Shown here piece by piece: positions 16,696 through 26,045 of a stretch of DNA of 64,000 nt. The position numbers and the translations under genes were made by a program. Source of the DNA: Amoebidium appalachense. Its lineage: Eukaryota > Ichthyosporea. Location: contig CAVNZM010000002.1 of the NCBI GenBank assembly GCA_963693365.1, positions 6,076,001-6,140,000 of the forward strand, read 5' to 3'. Position 1 is the stretch's first letter, and each line of letters starts with the position of its first letter. The notes below the pieces were generated by a model. It searched no databases and was not told the DNA's origin. It saw only the letters and a list, made by a program, of their open reading frames with translations.

Positions 16696-19600
16696 TTGCA
16701 AAATAAATCTACTGGTGCGGAAATTTCTGTTGTCTCGGAGCCCTCCCACGAATCTGCATGTGCCCCACCCCCCCACGAACAGTTACCCCCGTGTACTGAC
16801 CCCCCCATGCACACGCACACCCCGCCCCCGCGCAAAAAGAAAAATGTGCATTTTGCTGACCGTGTGCACTCCTCCATTGCAGAACCACGGCATGAAAATG
16901 CCACTGTGTGCACATTAACCCACGAAAATAAATGCACAGCCACACTTGCGCGAATGTATGTGCATGGGAAGCTAGTCACAGTAGTTGTCGACTCTGGTGC
17001 TAGCCATAGCTGTATAAGCACAGCATTTTACGAATCTCTCCCTGTAGTGGCAAGAAAACGAATTCAGCATGTTCCTAATTTTAGTGTACTGGATGCACAA
17101 AGTAACGAAATGACATGCCAAGGAAGTATATCTCTCACTCTCGCCATTCCCAACGAATCTGCTCTAGTGGTGCACAGATGGCATGTGATTGATAATCTAC
17201 CATATGATGCCTTATTAGGTGTTGATTTCATGGGGCCACAACAGGGACGAATTGATTACGGTGCTGCAGAACTTTCGTTCATGTATGCTAAGGGAAATCG
17301 CAGGTGCAGTATTCCGGTGTGGTGGTTGCGTGGGAGTGCGGAGGAGACAGCTGTTTCTCGCGTATTAATTACCACCACAGGTATTCACCTCCCGGTAGAT
17401 GCGTCAAATATCGCAACGTGTAAAATAAAACTCGCTGCCGGCGCACCACCACCACGAACTTTAGACTGTTGTATGGGCACAGTGGTTCCATGTGGTCCAC
17501 TTAATTCACGGGCTTACACAACAGCATGCAGTGTCACCAGTTTAGCTCGAATTTCGAATAACGAACCCCCCCTCTCCACTAGCGAAGAAAGTGTGATCGA
17601 GGACGAATACGAATGCAAGGTGTTGTTGACTAACACATCGGACCATCATGTGTACCTAGGCCCTGGTACGGAGGTGGCCATGTTTATTCCCTTGCAATCA
17701 GATGACACTGTTACTCTTTTAGCACGTCCACACTCCGGTAATGGAACCAGGAGGGCGACAACCCCACACCCTGGCCATCCATTAGGTACCTCTGCTAAAA
17801 CGAACTTTTCTTCGCAGGAATCAACCGAAGAACCCACCGAACACGAACCACACACTTTCCAGGCGGCTACTAATATTAACGGTAGTATTAAGGTGTGTGA
17901 ACGGAGTAAAATTATGAATATGAGTACGAAAGAGAACACCACACAGCGCAGTTCCACGAAAATGAATGGTTTTGGTAATCCAGCACGAACAAAACCAGAG
18001 GTAGGGCCACCTACTATCGAAGCAGCAGATGGGGCACCATCTACCACTGCACTGGAGGATACGAATAATTTACGAAAGCGTACGCACGAATGTACCTCCG
18101 ACGGGGAAGCCGCCACAGACGACGACTTGCCTTTTGGGGTCAAACCTCCAGAAGAATACGACATGCCTGGAACTCCCCCAGACCAACGGAAACCGTTGGC
18201 GAAACGGATACGAAAACTGCTTAAGAAATGGAAGCATGTGTTCTCTGCACACGACAACGACTTTGGTTTGAGTACCTTAGACGAACTGTCGATCGAAGTA
18301 ACTACCACCATACCACAGTACCGCAGGCCCTATAACATCCCACATCACCTTCGCGATAGCCTACACAAACAAATTCAAAATTGGGTAGAGTTTGGAGTGA
18401 TTGAGCCTGCGTCCAGCCCTTACTCCGCTCCGATGGTGTTGGTGGCGAAAAAGGACGGGTCTTTAAGAGTCTGCATTGATTTTAGAATGCTGAACTTGAT
18501 TACGAAGAAAGACGGTTACCCTTTACCACGAATTGACATGGCTCTGGGTATGCTCAGAGGTGCCCGCGTGTTTTCCGCACTTGATTTAAACGGTGGTTAC
18601 CACCAAGTCAAAGTAGCCGATAACGACAAAGAAAAACTTGCATTTACCACCCCCTGGGGGCAGTATCAATTCGCACGCGCACCTTTTGGAGTAAGTAACA
18701 TGCCTGCTGTCTTTTCAAGGATGATGAACCGTGTATTCGCTGGTATGCTGTGGACACATGTACTCATATATCTCGATGATATATTAGTTATGTCACCCAC
18801 TATCGAAGAACATTTTGGGCATTTAGATTCATGTTTTTCCCGGCTCTGTGATGCAGGATTAAAACTGAAAGGCAGAAAATGCTCTTTGTTCATGGAAGAA
18901 GTTGGCTATTTAGGCCATCGCGTATGCCCGGATGGTATTAAGGTAGACCCAGAAAAAGTGGCAGCAATAAAGAATAAAAGCTACCCACAAAATTTATCTG
19001 AGCTACGAAGTGACCTCGGGTTATTTTCATATTATCGAATATTTGTGGACGATTTCAGCCATACGGCTGAACCACTCACGCGAATGCTGGGCACCTCGAA
19101 GGAGGATTCAGAATTACTAAAACGAATTCACGCAAAAATGCCCCCCTCTACGAAACCCGCCAAACGCAACGGCAGCGCAAAACAACGAAAAGACGAAGCA
19201 AAAAATTTGCACGCCGATTCTGCAGCTATTTTGGCCACGAAAAAGAAAGCACAGAAAAATGCTGCATGGGTGTGGGGTACGGAACAGGAGAAAGCATACG
19301 ATACCCTTAAGAATGCGTTAATTAATGCACCTGTGCTTGCTCACCCCGATTTCACCAAACCTTTTATTGTTGACTCAGATGCTTCACAGTATGCTCTGGG
19401 CGCAGTGATTTCGCAGGTAGGTGATGACGGCAAAGAACGACCCATAGCTTATGCTAGCAGAACACTCTCTAAGAGTGAACGAAATTATGCGGCGAATAAA
19501 AGGGAAGCCTTAGGTGTGTATTGGGCTGTGTGCAAAGCATTTCGCGCTTACACCTATGGGGCTCCTTTCTTGTTACGAACCGACCACTCCAGCTTGACGC

Positions 19601-21504
19601 GCATTCTGTCTACCGGCGATGCACCGGAACCTGTTGTTGCAGGCTGGCAAATGGCGCTTTCCGCATACACATACGAAATTCAGCACAGGGCGGGCAAACA
19701 CCACAGCAATGCTGATGGACTCTCTCGGCCATCTAAAGAAAATGCGCAACCAGGACCCGAAGATACTGAGCTGACATACCCCTCACTGATCGGCACAGTC
19801 TCGGGCTCGTCCACGGTGTTTGCGGTAACACGCTCCGCCGCAGCGACAGCGCAGGCACAAGCTGCCACCCACCCACCCCCAGCTGAACCCACGAAACCTA
19901 ATACCACGCCGCCAGAATTTATTCCCCCAAAAGCGGATGGACGAATGCCCACCTATGAACAGTATGTGTCAGCACAGAAGGCTGATAAACACATTGCGAA
20001 AGTCAGGGCCTACCTGGAAAAAGCACCGGGCTACGAATTATTTGGCAACGAAATCGCGATGGAAGCTAGTCGCTGCACCATAGACAATGACCTTGTGTAT
20101 GTGTGGGTCCTAGAACAGCGTGGCCCCCGCAAACCCAGCAAGGAACCACGAATTTGGGTGCCGTCTACGCTTGTGCGCCTCGTTTTGGCCGCATGTCACG
20201 ACGCCCCAACCGCAGGTCACCTCGACGCAGCACGCACCTTCCACCGTGTTACCCAGATAGCATGGTGGCCACGTGTATGGCAAGACTCGGTGCAGTGGGT
20301 AACCACATGCAAAGCCTGTCAATACCGGAAGACACCCCGAATGCAAAAGAAACTACGAATTCACGATGGTTTTATCCCCACCTATCCCTTTCAATACGTG
20401 TCTATGGACATTACTGAGATGCCTACGAAATCTGATCTCAGAGTTTCCCTGTTGGTGTTTCTCGACCTCTTCACTCGCTGGCCGGAAGTGATTTTATTTC
20501 ACAAAACACCCACAGCCGAAGATGTGGCAAAGGCATTCGAAGACTCCATCTACTGCCGTCACGGTCGTCCGGAATTTTTAGTATCAGACAACGGCGCGAA
20601 TTTGGCAGCTATGTTGGTCACAGATGTCTGTCGAGTGTTGGCTACAAAACGAATTTTTGCAAGTCCCTACAGCCCCCAGACCAATGGTGCCGTAGAGCGA
20701 TTCAATCGCACACTTAAGAATATTCTTGCCACTCTCGTGCAGGATAAACACCACGAATGGATTGACTACTTACCGCAAGTACTGTTTTCCTACCGCACCG
20801 CCTACCACTCTTCCTTGGGGGACACGCCATTCTTCATGCTTTATGGCAGAGATCCGGTCGAGCCCCCCCGCCCCCCAATTGCGGCTTCATGTGGGATGGA
20901 GACGGAGGAATACCGTCGAGAACTACTGCAACGAGTGCAGTATGCCCGGCAAACAGTCACACGAATTATGTCTGAAGCTGCCCGTCGTAGTAAAATCACG
21001 GCTAACAAAAATGCTCGTGAACCCACAGAACTCGAGGGTCTGGTGTTGAAAGCAGTCACAGACTCCACCACCGACCACAGTCTACCCACGGCACTCAGAC
21101 CTAAATGGGAAGGTCCGTATCGCGTCCTGCGGCGCGTTACCGACGCCCCCATGTCTTACGAAATTCAGCGGGTTGGGTCAACGGACACCGTTCGAGCACA
21201 CGCACGTCACTTGAAGCCGTATTTTCCCCGTGACGACGTTGATATGACGCCAGCCGACTCTGGTCCGCAAGATTCACCCACCCCCACCTTCGAAGTGGCA
21301 AAAATTATTGCCCACAAGTACGACTCGGCAACTGCCCAAGCCCTTTACAAAGTTCGTTGGAAAGGGTACACGGCTAAGAACGACACCTGGGAACCTCACT
21401 CCGGCCTGCAAGACACAGCCGCAGGAGCACTCACAGACTACCTAGGTACTTTGGTGGCCGGCCCTGCCAGCCAGCCCGCACGAAAGAAGCGCCGACGTCG
21501 CTAA
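16696..21504 (+). CDS. pol: Ty3 Pol polyprotein: protease, RT, RNase H, integrase, chromodomain
   Basis: 1602 codons without a stop from the first Met. Order: aspartic protease VDSGAS (about residue 97); reverse transcriptase with RIDMAL, ALDLNGGYHQ and catalytic YLDD (about 692); RNase H with VDSDASQ (about 893), NKREALGVY and RTDHSSL; integrase zinc-binding HHCC beginning at CHDAPTAGH (about 1166); DDE core with D of SMDIT (about 1237), D of VSDNG (about 1297) and E of AVERFNRT (about 1333); C-terminal chromodomain with YKVRWKGY and DTWEP (about 1535-1590). All catalytic residues are present, so the enzyme set looks intact. The open frame extends upstream of the Met to a TAG at 16600-16602, so translation by suppression of that stop is possible. 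Confidence 0.95.
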   Translation: MQNKSTGAEISVVSEPSHESACAPPPHEQLPPCTDPPMHTHTPPPRKKKNVHFADRVHSSIAEPRHENATVCTLTHENKCTATLARMYVHGKLVTVVVDSGASHSCISTAFYESLPVVARKRIQHVPNFSVLDAQSNEMTCQGSISLTLAIPNESALVVHRWHVIDNLPYDALLGVDFMGPQQGRIDYGAAELSFMYAKGNRRCSIPVWWLRGSAEETAVSRVLITTTGIHLPVDASNIATCKIKLAAGAPPPRTLDCCMGTVVPCGPLNSRAYTTACSVTSLARISNNEPPLSTSEESVIEDEYECKVLLTNTSDHHVYLGPGTEVAMFIPLQSDDTVTLLARPHSGNGTRRATTPHPGHPLGTSAKTNFSSQESTEEPTEHEPHTFQAATNINGSIKVCERSKIMNMSTKENTTQRSSTKMNGFGNPARTKPEVGPPTIEAADGAPSTTALEDTNNLRKRTHECTSDGEAATDDDLPFGVKPPEEYDMPGTPPDQRKPLAKRIRKLLKKWKHVFSAHDNDFGLSTLDELSIEVTTTIPQYRRPYNIPHHLRDSLHKQIQNWVEFGVIEPASSPYSAPMVLVAKKDGSLRVCIDFRMLNLITKKDGYPLPRIDMALGMLRGARVFSALDLNGGYHQVKVADNDKEKLAFTTPWGQYQFARAPFGVSNMPAVFSRMMNRVFAGMLWTHVLIYLDDILVMSPTIEEHFGHLDSCFSRLCDAGLKLKGRKCSLFMEEVGYLGHRVCPDGIKVDPEKVAAIKNKSYPQNLSELRSDLGLFSYYRIFVDDFSHTAEPLTRMLGTSKEDSELLKRIHAKMPPSTKPAKRNGSAKQRKDEAKNLHADSAAILATKKKAQKNAAWVWGTEQEKAYDTLKNALINAPVLAHPDFTKPFIVDSDASQYALGAVISQVGDDGKERPIAYASRTLSKSERNYAANKREALGVYWAVCKAFRAYTYGAPFLLRTDHSSLTRILSTGDAPEPVVAGWQMALSAYTYEIQHRAGKHHSNADGLSRPSKENAQPGPEDTELTYPSLIGTVSGSSTVFAVTRSAAATAQAQAATHPPPAEPTKPNTTPPEFIPPKADGRMPTYEQYVSAQKADKHIAKVRAYLEKAPGYELFGNEIAMEASRCTIDNDLVYVWVLEQRGPRKPSKEPRIWVPSTLVRLVLAACHDAPTAGHLDAARTFHRVTQIAWWPRVWQDSVQWVTTCKACQYRKTPRMQKKLRIHDGFIPTYPFQYVSMDITEMPTKSDLRVSLLVFLDLFTRWPEVILFHKTPTAEDVAKAFEDSIYCRHGRPEFLVSDNGANLAAMLVTDVCRVLATKRIFASPYSPQTNGAVERFNRTLKNILATLVQDKHHEWIDYLPQVLFSYRTAYHSSLGDTPFFMLYGRDPVEPPRPPIAASCGMETEEYRRELLQRVQYARQTVTRIMSEAARRSKITANKNAREPTELEGLVLKAVTDSTTDHSLPTALRPKWEGPYRVLRRVTDAPMSYEIQRVGSTDTVRAHARHLKPYFPRDDVDMTPADSGPQDSPTPTFEVAKIIAHKYDSATAQALYKVRWKGYTAKNDTWEPHSGLQDTAAGALTDYLGTLVAGPASQPARKKRRRR

Positions 21505-21556
21505 CTTCCCTCAGCCTGGTGGTTTACCGTCTCCAGACCATACCACCAGGCTCCCG

Positions 21557-21568
21557 AGAAGGGGGGAG
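21557..21568 (+). promoter_or_regulatory. Polypurine tract of the Ty3 element
   Basis: AGAAGGGGGGAG immediately precedes the 3' LTR, the normal position for plus-strand priming. Confidence 0.8.
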
Positions 21569-22178
21569 TGTAAACATCTGTACACGCCGTACATGTTTAC
21601 TATTACGAATATACTGTACATATCATAGTGATCACGTAGATATTGTGTACATATGATCAGATCAATATCACACGCGACAGCCGCGGGCTGCGGCTCACGA
21701 CTGAGCCGCGGCGCCGGCAATATGCAGTGGCCGTGCAGTCAGTATGAACCAATAGAATTCGAGAACCGCTAGGATAGGAATGCAAGTCTCATCCACTACG
21801 GAGGCGACATCTATAGCTAAACGAACGGAACCAATAAGGAAATCAGACCCAGTTGCATAAACCTAAACGGGCTTAAGTATTGACCAATCATTTGCCACAA
21901 AGTTATCCTTTTAGTTAGCTTCATGTTATTGGTGCACTGTGTGCACATAAAGACGACCGCACTCTTCTGACTGGTCAGAAGTCACGAAGGCATCAATGCC
22001 ACCCATCCAGATGATCCGGAACCTGGGGGCTATATAAACAAGCCGTCCCAGTACGGGGGATCACTCTGAACGAGCACATTAAATAGTAACCTGGCCGCGT
22101 GTGCCTTACTACCCGTTCTCTGTCTTTATTCTGATTCAGTTGTTCTCTGCCTTATCCCAACTAGTTCAACTGTTTACA
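21569..22178 (+). repeat. 3' LTR of the Ty3 element
   Basis: 610 bp, identical by eye to the 5' LTR, with TGTAAACA and TGTTTACA termini and the same TATA box. Confidence 0.95.
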
Positions 22179-22179
22179 G

Positions 22180-22508
22180 TCACCCAAAACTCTTCGTGCT
22201 TGCGGGAGTGCGCTCGCCGAGGCATCAGAGATTTCCTGGATTTTCGGGATTAAAAATTTTTTATCCATGGAAGGTTTTGTTACAAAGTTTGAACGTATGC
22301 ATCTACGTATAGCACAAACTTCAATTACACAACGGCAATACATTCGTGTGGTTGAACATTGGTGCCAGCGCAACGATATGAAGGTTAATGTCAAAAAGTG
22401 TGCCCAAAAATTTATCAAAATCGATACCGGCATGGGACGACGTTTGTATTTTTGGCAGTCCCCTCCCTCGCCCAATCGAATACAAGTATTTGGGGGTTCC
22501 GGTGGACG
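22180..22508 (+). pseudogene. Relic of a LINE reverse transcriptase
   Basis: The plus-strand frame from 22267 encodes a segment with VVEHWCQRNDMKVNVKKC, the conserved stretch that follows the FADD motif in non-LTR reverse transcriptases. After a frameshift near 22470 it continues as EYKYLGVPVDEY, the usual next motif. It is cut on the left by the Ty3 insertion and on the right by the direct repeat of the tyrosine-recombinase element. It is not closely related to copies A and B by eye. Confidence 0.7.
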
Positions 22509-22674
22509 AATACTTAGCTTGATTCATCAAGCACTATTTAGAGTGTATTCTAGGGCAATCATTGGTTGAAATCGTGTTTCTAACAATGATAGCCCATTGG
22601 GTGAGCTCCTTTGGTATATAAGGAGCGAACTCCTACTAGTCGTTAGCTCATTTCCCAACGTCGCACCCACTTCA
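22509..22674 (+). repeat. Left direct repeat of the tyrosine-recombinase element
   Basis: 166 bp, nearly identical to 25008-25179. It contains TATATAAGG at 22615-22623 inside a small hairpin (GCTCCTT and AAGGAGC arms), so it probably serves as promoter in the way an LTR does. Confidence 0.9.
22615..22623 (+). promoter_or_regulatory. TATA box in the left direct repeat
   Basis: TATATAAGG, about 165 bases upstream of the first ATG of the gag-like frame, in the loop and right arm of a 7-bp hairpin. The right repeat has the same box. Confidence 0.6.
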
Positions 22675-22787
22675 TGCGACGTTTTTGGCGAGAGCGAGTC
22701 GGTTTAGGTTGCAGTCCCCTTCGCACACTTAGATCTAAGTAAGCTACGGTAGGTGGCAGAACTTGTCACCCTAATTCCTCGCCTAGC

Positions 22788-23585
22788 ATGGAGAACGCTG
22801 CCTTCAACCTGTATAGCGCCGAGGTTCGCAGGCTCTTTCCGGCTGATAACCACAACAAGGAGGAGTCGGACGAACAGCGGTGTGAGCGCCTTCGGCAAAC
22901 TTGGAACCCGCAGCAAAACGTGCTACGACTCACCCGCGGCGAGTTCGTGGAGTCACACGCATCTCTACAAGCCGTCGAGCATTTTGTGGTTGACGGGCGT
23001 TTCCCATTTGGCCCACGGCCCTTGTCGTCAGACGGATTGTTCCCTGGGGGAGACCTCCCCAAGCCCATCAAGGAGGAGGCTGAACAGTGGATAGGGCTGG
23101 TTAACGCGGGTGTGCAGGCGCTCAATTTGGTTGCTGACTACCCAAGCTAGCCAACGAGTCGGCGGACGCCTTTGCGGCCCGTCAGCTTACTCTGCTCCGC
23201 GAGCTCGTCGTCGACCTCATCAGTTACGGCGGCGACAGACTCCAGCTGTTGTACATTCGGCGCGCGGAGGGTCACGCAGTTGCAGAGGTCGCCCGCGCCC
23301 AAATTGAGAAGACGTACAACCCCAAGTACGGCGCCAAGTGGTCCAAGGCTGTTGCGCACGCAAAACAGAAGGAGCGCGAATCCGAGCTGGTTCGCGCATC
23401 GGCCAACAAGCAAGCTAGAGAGGGCGGGCCCGCGGGCCCAGTACACGCACGAGGGCGGCCGCGGAGGCTACCCCCAACCCCAACAGGACGGCACCAAGTG
23501 GCAGTCACTCTACCGGCGCTCCGCGCCAGTAGAGGTCCCTTCGCCTTCCTTCTCCCAGCGGCGTACGCTGGGCACTGTACCATAG
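22788..23585 (+). pseudogene. Gag-like ORF1 of the tyrosine-recombinase element
   Basis: The first frame runs from the ATG at 22788 to a TAG at 23148. Coding-like sequence (QLTLLRELVVDLISY, QLLYIRRAEGHAVAEVARAQ, YGAKWSKA) continues at once in another frame, then returns to the first frame near the G/C-rich run at about 23425 and ends at 23583-23585. Two small indels therefore break one ancestral protein of about 265 residues. It has a helical, charged middle and a glycine/arginine/glutamine-rich end, which suggests nucleic-acid binding. No zinc knuckle. I infer a gag-like role only from position and composition. Confidence 0.5.
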
Positions 23586-23665
23586 CGCAGCAATTTTCCC
23601 CAAAAAATTGGTTAACTTTGAGTTACACTGTTCTACCATATTGAGTTTCCACGTTCTTCCATTCG

Positions 23666-24915
23666 TTGTTTATTAGGTCGCTGCGGAAAATGCCCCTCTG
23701 GGCCTTGAACTTCGCCACCGCGGCGGCGGACACTGTCCCGGTAGTTTCTGCACCTGCCCCTTCCCCAGCACCTGCGGAGCCGCCAAGGTCGACTTCTCCA
23801 CCCCCCGGTGCCCCTGAAGGGGTGATTATTTTGCCCGATCAAGAAGGTGGTGTGGGGGGCCCAGCTGCGGGGCCCCCTCCCACTGTGGATGTACAACCCG
23901 CGGCGACGGGGCGTGTTTATGTTTCTCCCATCGGCGACTTTGGTGCGTGGCGTGCGGCTGTGGTCCAATCTATGCCCTCAACCCTCCGGGCAAATGTGGA
24001 TGTTTTGATCAGCAACACCCTTGCCGCCACCACCTGGGAGCGCTACCAGATGGAAATTCGGTTTTACCTTCAGTTTTGTCAAGAGTCCGCCTTCGCCCCT
24101 TGGCCCCTCACCGGCACGGTTGCCACTGCGTATGTGGCCAAGTTGATGGAGCGAAATTACGCGCCGGGCACGGTGGTCGGCAAGCTCTCTGCCCTGCGCA
24201 AGGTACACGAACTTTGGGGGCTCCCATACCCTCCCCCATCGGTCATGTCCGCCCTCACCCAGGCGTACACCCGCACCGATATGCAGCGTAACCCCGACAA
24301 GCTGGCCGACCCGCGGCGGTTTGATGCCGAATGGGTGTCCCTCATCCTCACCAGCCGCAGACCACCGCCGACACACAGCGGCGCCTGGGAGTGCTCCTGT
24401 TGGCCTACCTCTGGGGCCTGCGGTGGACCACGGTCACCGAACTGCTCGCAGAAGACGTGGTTTTTGAAGGCCCGCACCCACAAGGCCACCGCATCACTCT
24501 ACGGCTGCGGAAAATCAAGCAAGGCGCGGGCAAGCTGCGTGACCCAGTCGTGCGCACGCGCGTGGTGCCCACCATCTGTGTCCCGGCCCTACAGGCAGCA
24601 GTGGCTGCCACCCCCCGTCCCCCCGGCGCCCCCCACTGCATCCTCCCCACCGGTAACGTCAACCACCAGACCGAGTGGATGCAGCGCGAGTTGTGCGCTA
24701 TCGGCGTGGAGCCCCTGTTAGCCAACGCCGTCACCTTCCACTGCCTCCGTCATGGCATGGTCGGCGCGGCCAAGGCTGCGGGGGTCTCTGACCAGCAAAT
24801 TGATTGGCTCGGCGCCTGGCTTGGCGCGAAGCCGGCCACCTACGGCACCGGCCACCAACATACAGCCGACGACGTGCTGTATTTTGAAGCCCTGCGCGGC
24901 CTTGTTTGCAGTTGA
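23666..24915 (+). pseudogene. Tyrosine recombinase with one frameshift
   Basis: Frame one (23666 to about 24360) has a proline/alanine-rich leader and then a core-binding (SAM-like) domain: NTLAATTWERYQMEIRFYLQ, AYVAKLMERNYAPGTVVGKL, SALRKVHELWG. Frame two (about 24350-24915) carries the catalytic domain: LLAYLWGLRWTTVTELL with the first arginine, then FHCLRHGMVGAAKAAGV, which contains HxxR, then GAW and a tyrosine in ATYGTGH near the end. The two frames join with a single one-base shift near 24360. This order and the GLR/HxLR pattern are those of DIRS, Ngaro and Crypton recombinases. Confidence 0.8.
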
Positions 24916-25007
24916 TTGTGTAAACTGATCTCTAATAAGCTTGTAACGGCGCAATACTTGTCTGATCATAAAGGCAGCAGTGGACGCAGGTAGCAACCAT
25001 ACATCTA

Positions 25008-25179
25008 AATACTTAGCTTGATTCATCAAGCACTATTTAGAGTGTATTCTAGGGCAATCATTGGTTGAAATAGTGTTTCTAACAATGATAGCCCATTGGG
25101 TGAGCTCCTTTGGTATATAAGGAGCGAACTCCGGATCCTACTAGTCGTTAGCTCATTTCCCAACGTCGCACCCACTTCA
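25008..25179 (+). repeat. Right direct repeat of the tyrosine-recombinase element
   Basis: 172 bp, the left repeat plus a GGATCC insertion inside AACTCC/TACTAG and one C-to-A change. It is preceded by GCAACCATACATCTAAATA, a 19-base word that recurs at 25578-25596. Confidence 0.9.
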
Positions 25180-25725
25180 CCCACCCACCCGCCCGACCTC
25201 TAGGGTTGCATCCCAACATTGCATTGCATACACAGCTTCCGAGCTTTATGCGCACGTCCCCACAACACAACACACACACATGCACACACACACACACATG
25301 CACACACATCATACACACAACACACGTACACATGTTCACTCACACACCCGCACACACACACACACACACAAAACACGCATATACACGCACGTACACGCAC
25401 ACACGCATGCCCCCCTGCGCACGGGTGGTGGGGGAGGGAGTGAGGTTTTGGTAAGGATATGAGGACGAGGTTGTGGTAAGCCTGTAAAGTGGTGTGTGTA
25501 GCTATATGTAAGTGTTGTCGACGATCTCTGATCCCTGTGGGATCACAGCCTGAACCGAGCTCATAAAGCAATCGAAAGCAACCATACATCTAAATATCGT
25601 TTGATATATCTTGCTTTGCCCCTAAATATCCCGGGATATATCATATATCGAATTGGCCTCTGAATATCAAAAGATATGCGGGATATTTTTGCAAGGGCCT
25701 GTGGTTGCACAACCTATTTGGAAAC
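25180..25725. repeat. CA-rich stretch and inverted AATATC repeat
   Basis: Imperfect ACAC repeats (about 25263-25405), then unique sequence, then a repeat of the 19-mer GCAACCATACATCTAAATA (25578-25596), followed by AATATC-rich sequence (25597-25699) that is partly the inverse of 9659-9797. No gene seen. Confidence 0.7.
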
Positions 25726-25760
25726 ATGATTGGCTAGCTATTGGTCAACCAATCACAATT
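25726..25760 (+). promoter_or_regulatory. Cluster of CCAAT boxes
   Basis: Two ATTGG words (inverted CCAAT) and one CCAAT lie within 35 bases, about 290 bases before the start codon at 26046. This is the spacing and orientation mix of an NF-Y-type promoter. No TATA box is evident. Confidence 0.45.
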
Positions 25761-26045
25761 CCGCTAGGGTAAAACAAATTATCTCCATTATGATAGATCT
25801 GCTTCAAGCCAACAACAAAGAGATATGTAAAACGTTCCAACATGAGAGCAGTCAGAAACGTCAGAAACGCAAGGACACACATATGTACGTGTCACACTGC
25901 GGCACACAAGTCTGTGAAAAAGGTAGAGAAAGAAACCTTCCCACCTCTGAAACAAAACAACAGTGTTTTATTTCTCTGCTTGAAGGCTACCACCGCATTC
26001 GTGCTGCACACGTCCCATTTGTGTTTCCTTCTCATCCTCACGAAG

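Larger units (their letters stand above)
13941..22178 (+). mobile_element. Ty3/Gypsy retrotransposon with chromodomain, apparently young
   Basis: Full-length element of about 8.24 kb: 5' LTR, primer-binding site, gag, pol (protease, reverse transcriptase, RNase H, integrase, chromodomain), polypurine tract, 3' LTR. By eye the two LTRs are identical over 608 bases with a constant offset of 7628, which implies a very recent insertion. The 1602-codon pol is uninterrupted. On the right the element has inserted into, or next to, a LINE relic; the candidate duplication is GTCAC (22179-22183), but its left partner is in the gap. Gene order with integrase after RNase H and a C-terminal chromodomain places it among chromoviruses. 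Confidence 0.95.
22509..25179 (+). mobile_element. Tyrosine-recombinase element with terminal direct repeats and no reverse transcriptase
   Basis: Flanked by direct repeats of 166 and 172 bp (22509-22674 and 25008-25179) that differ by one substitution and a six-base GGATCC insertion. Between them are a gag-like reading frame and a tyrosine recombinase, both on the plus strand. DIRS-like retrotransposons combine such genes with a reverse transcriptase and RNase H; here nothing of that kind is encoded in 2.3 kb. It may be a deletion derivative of a DIRS/PAT-type element, a non-autonomous family, or a Crypton-like DNA element that has acquired repeats. Frameshifts in both genes show this copy is old or dead. 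Confidence 0.7.
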
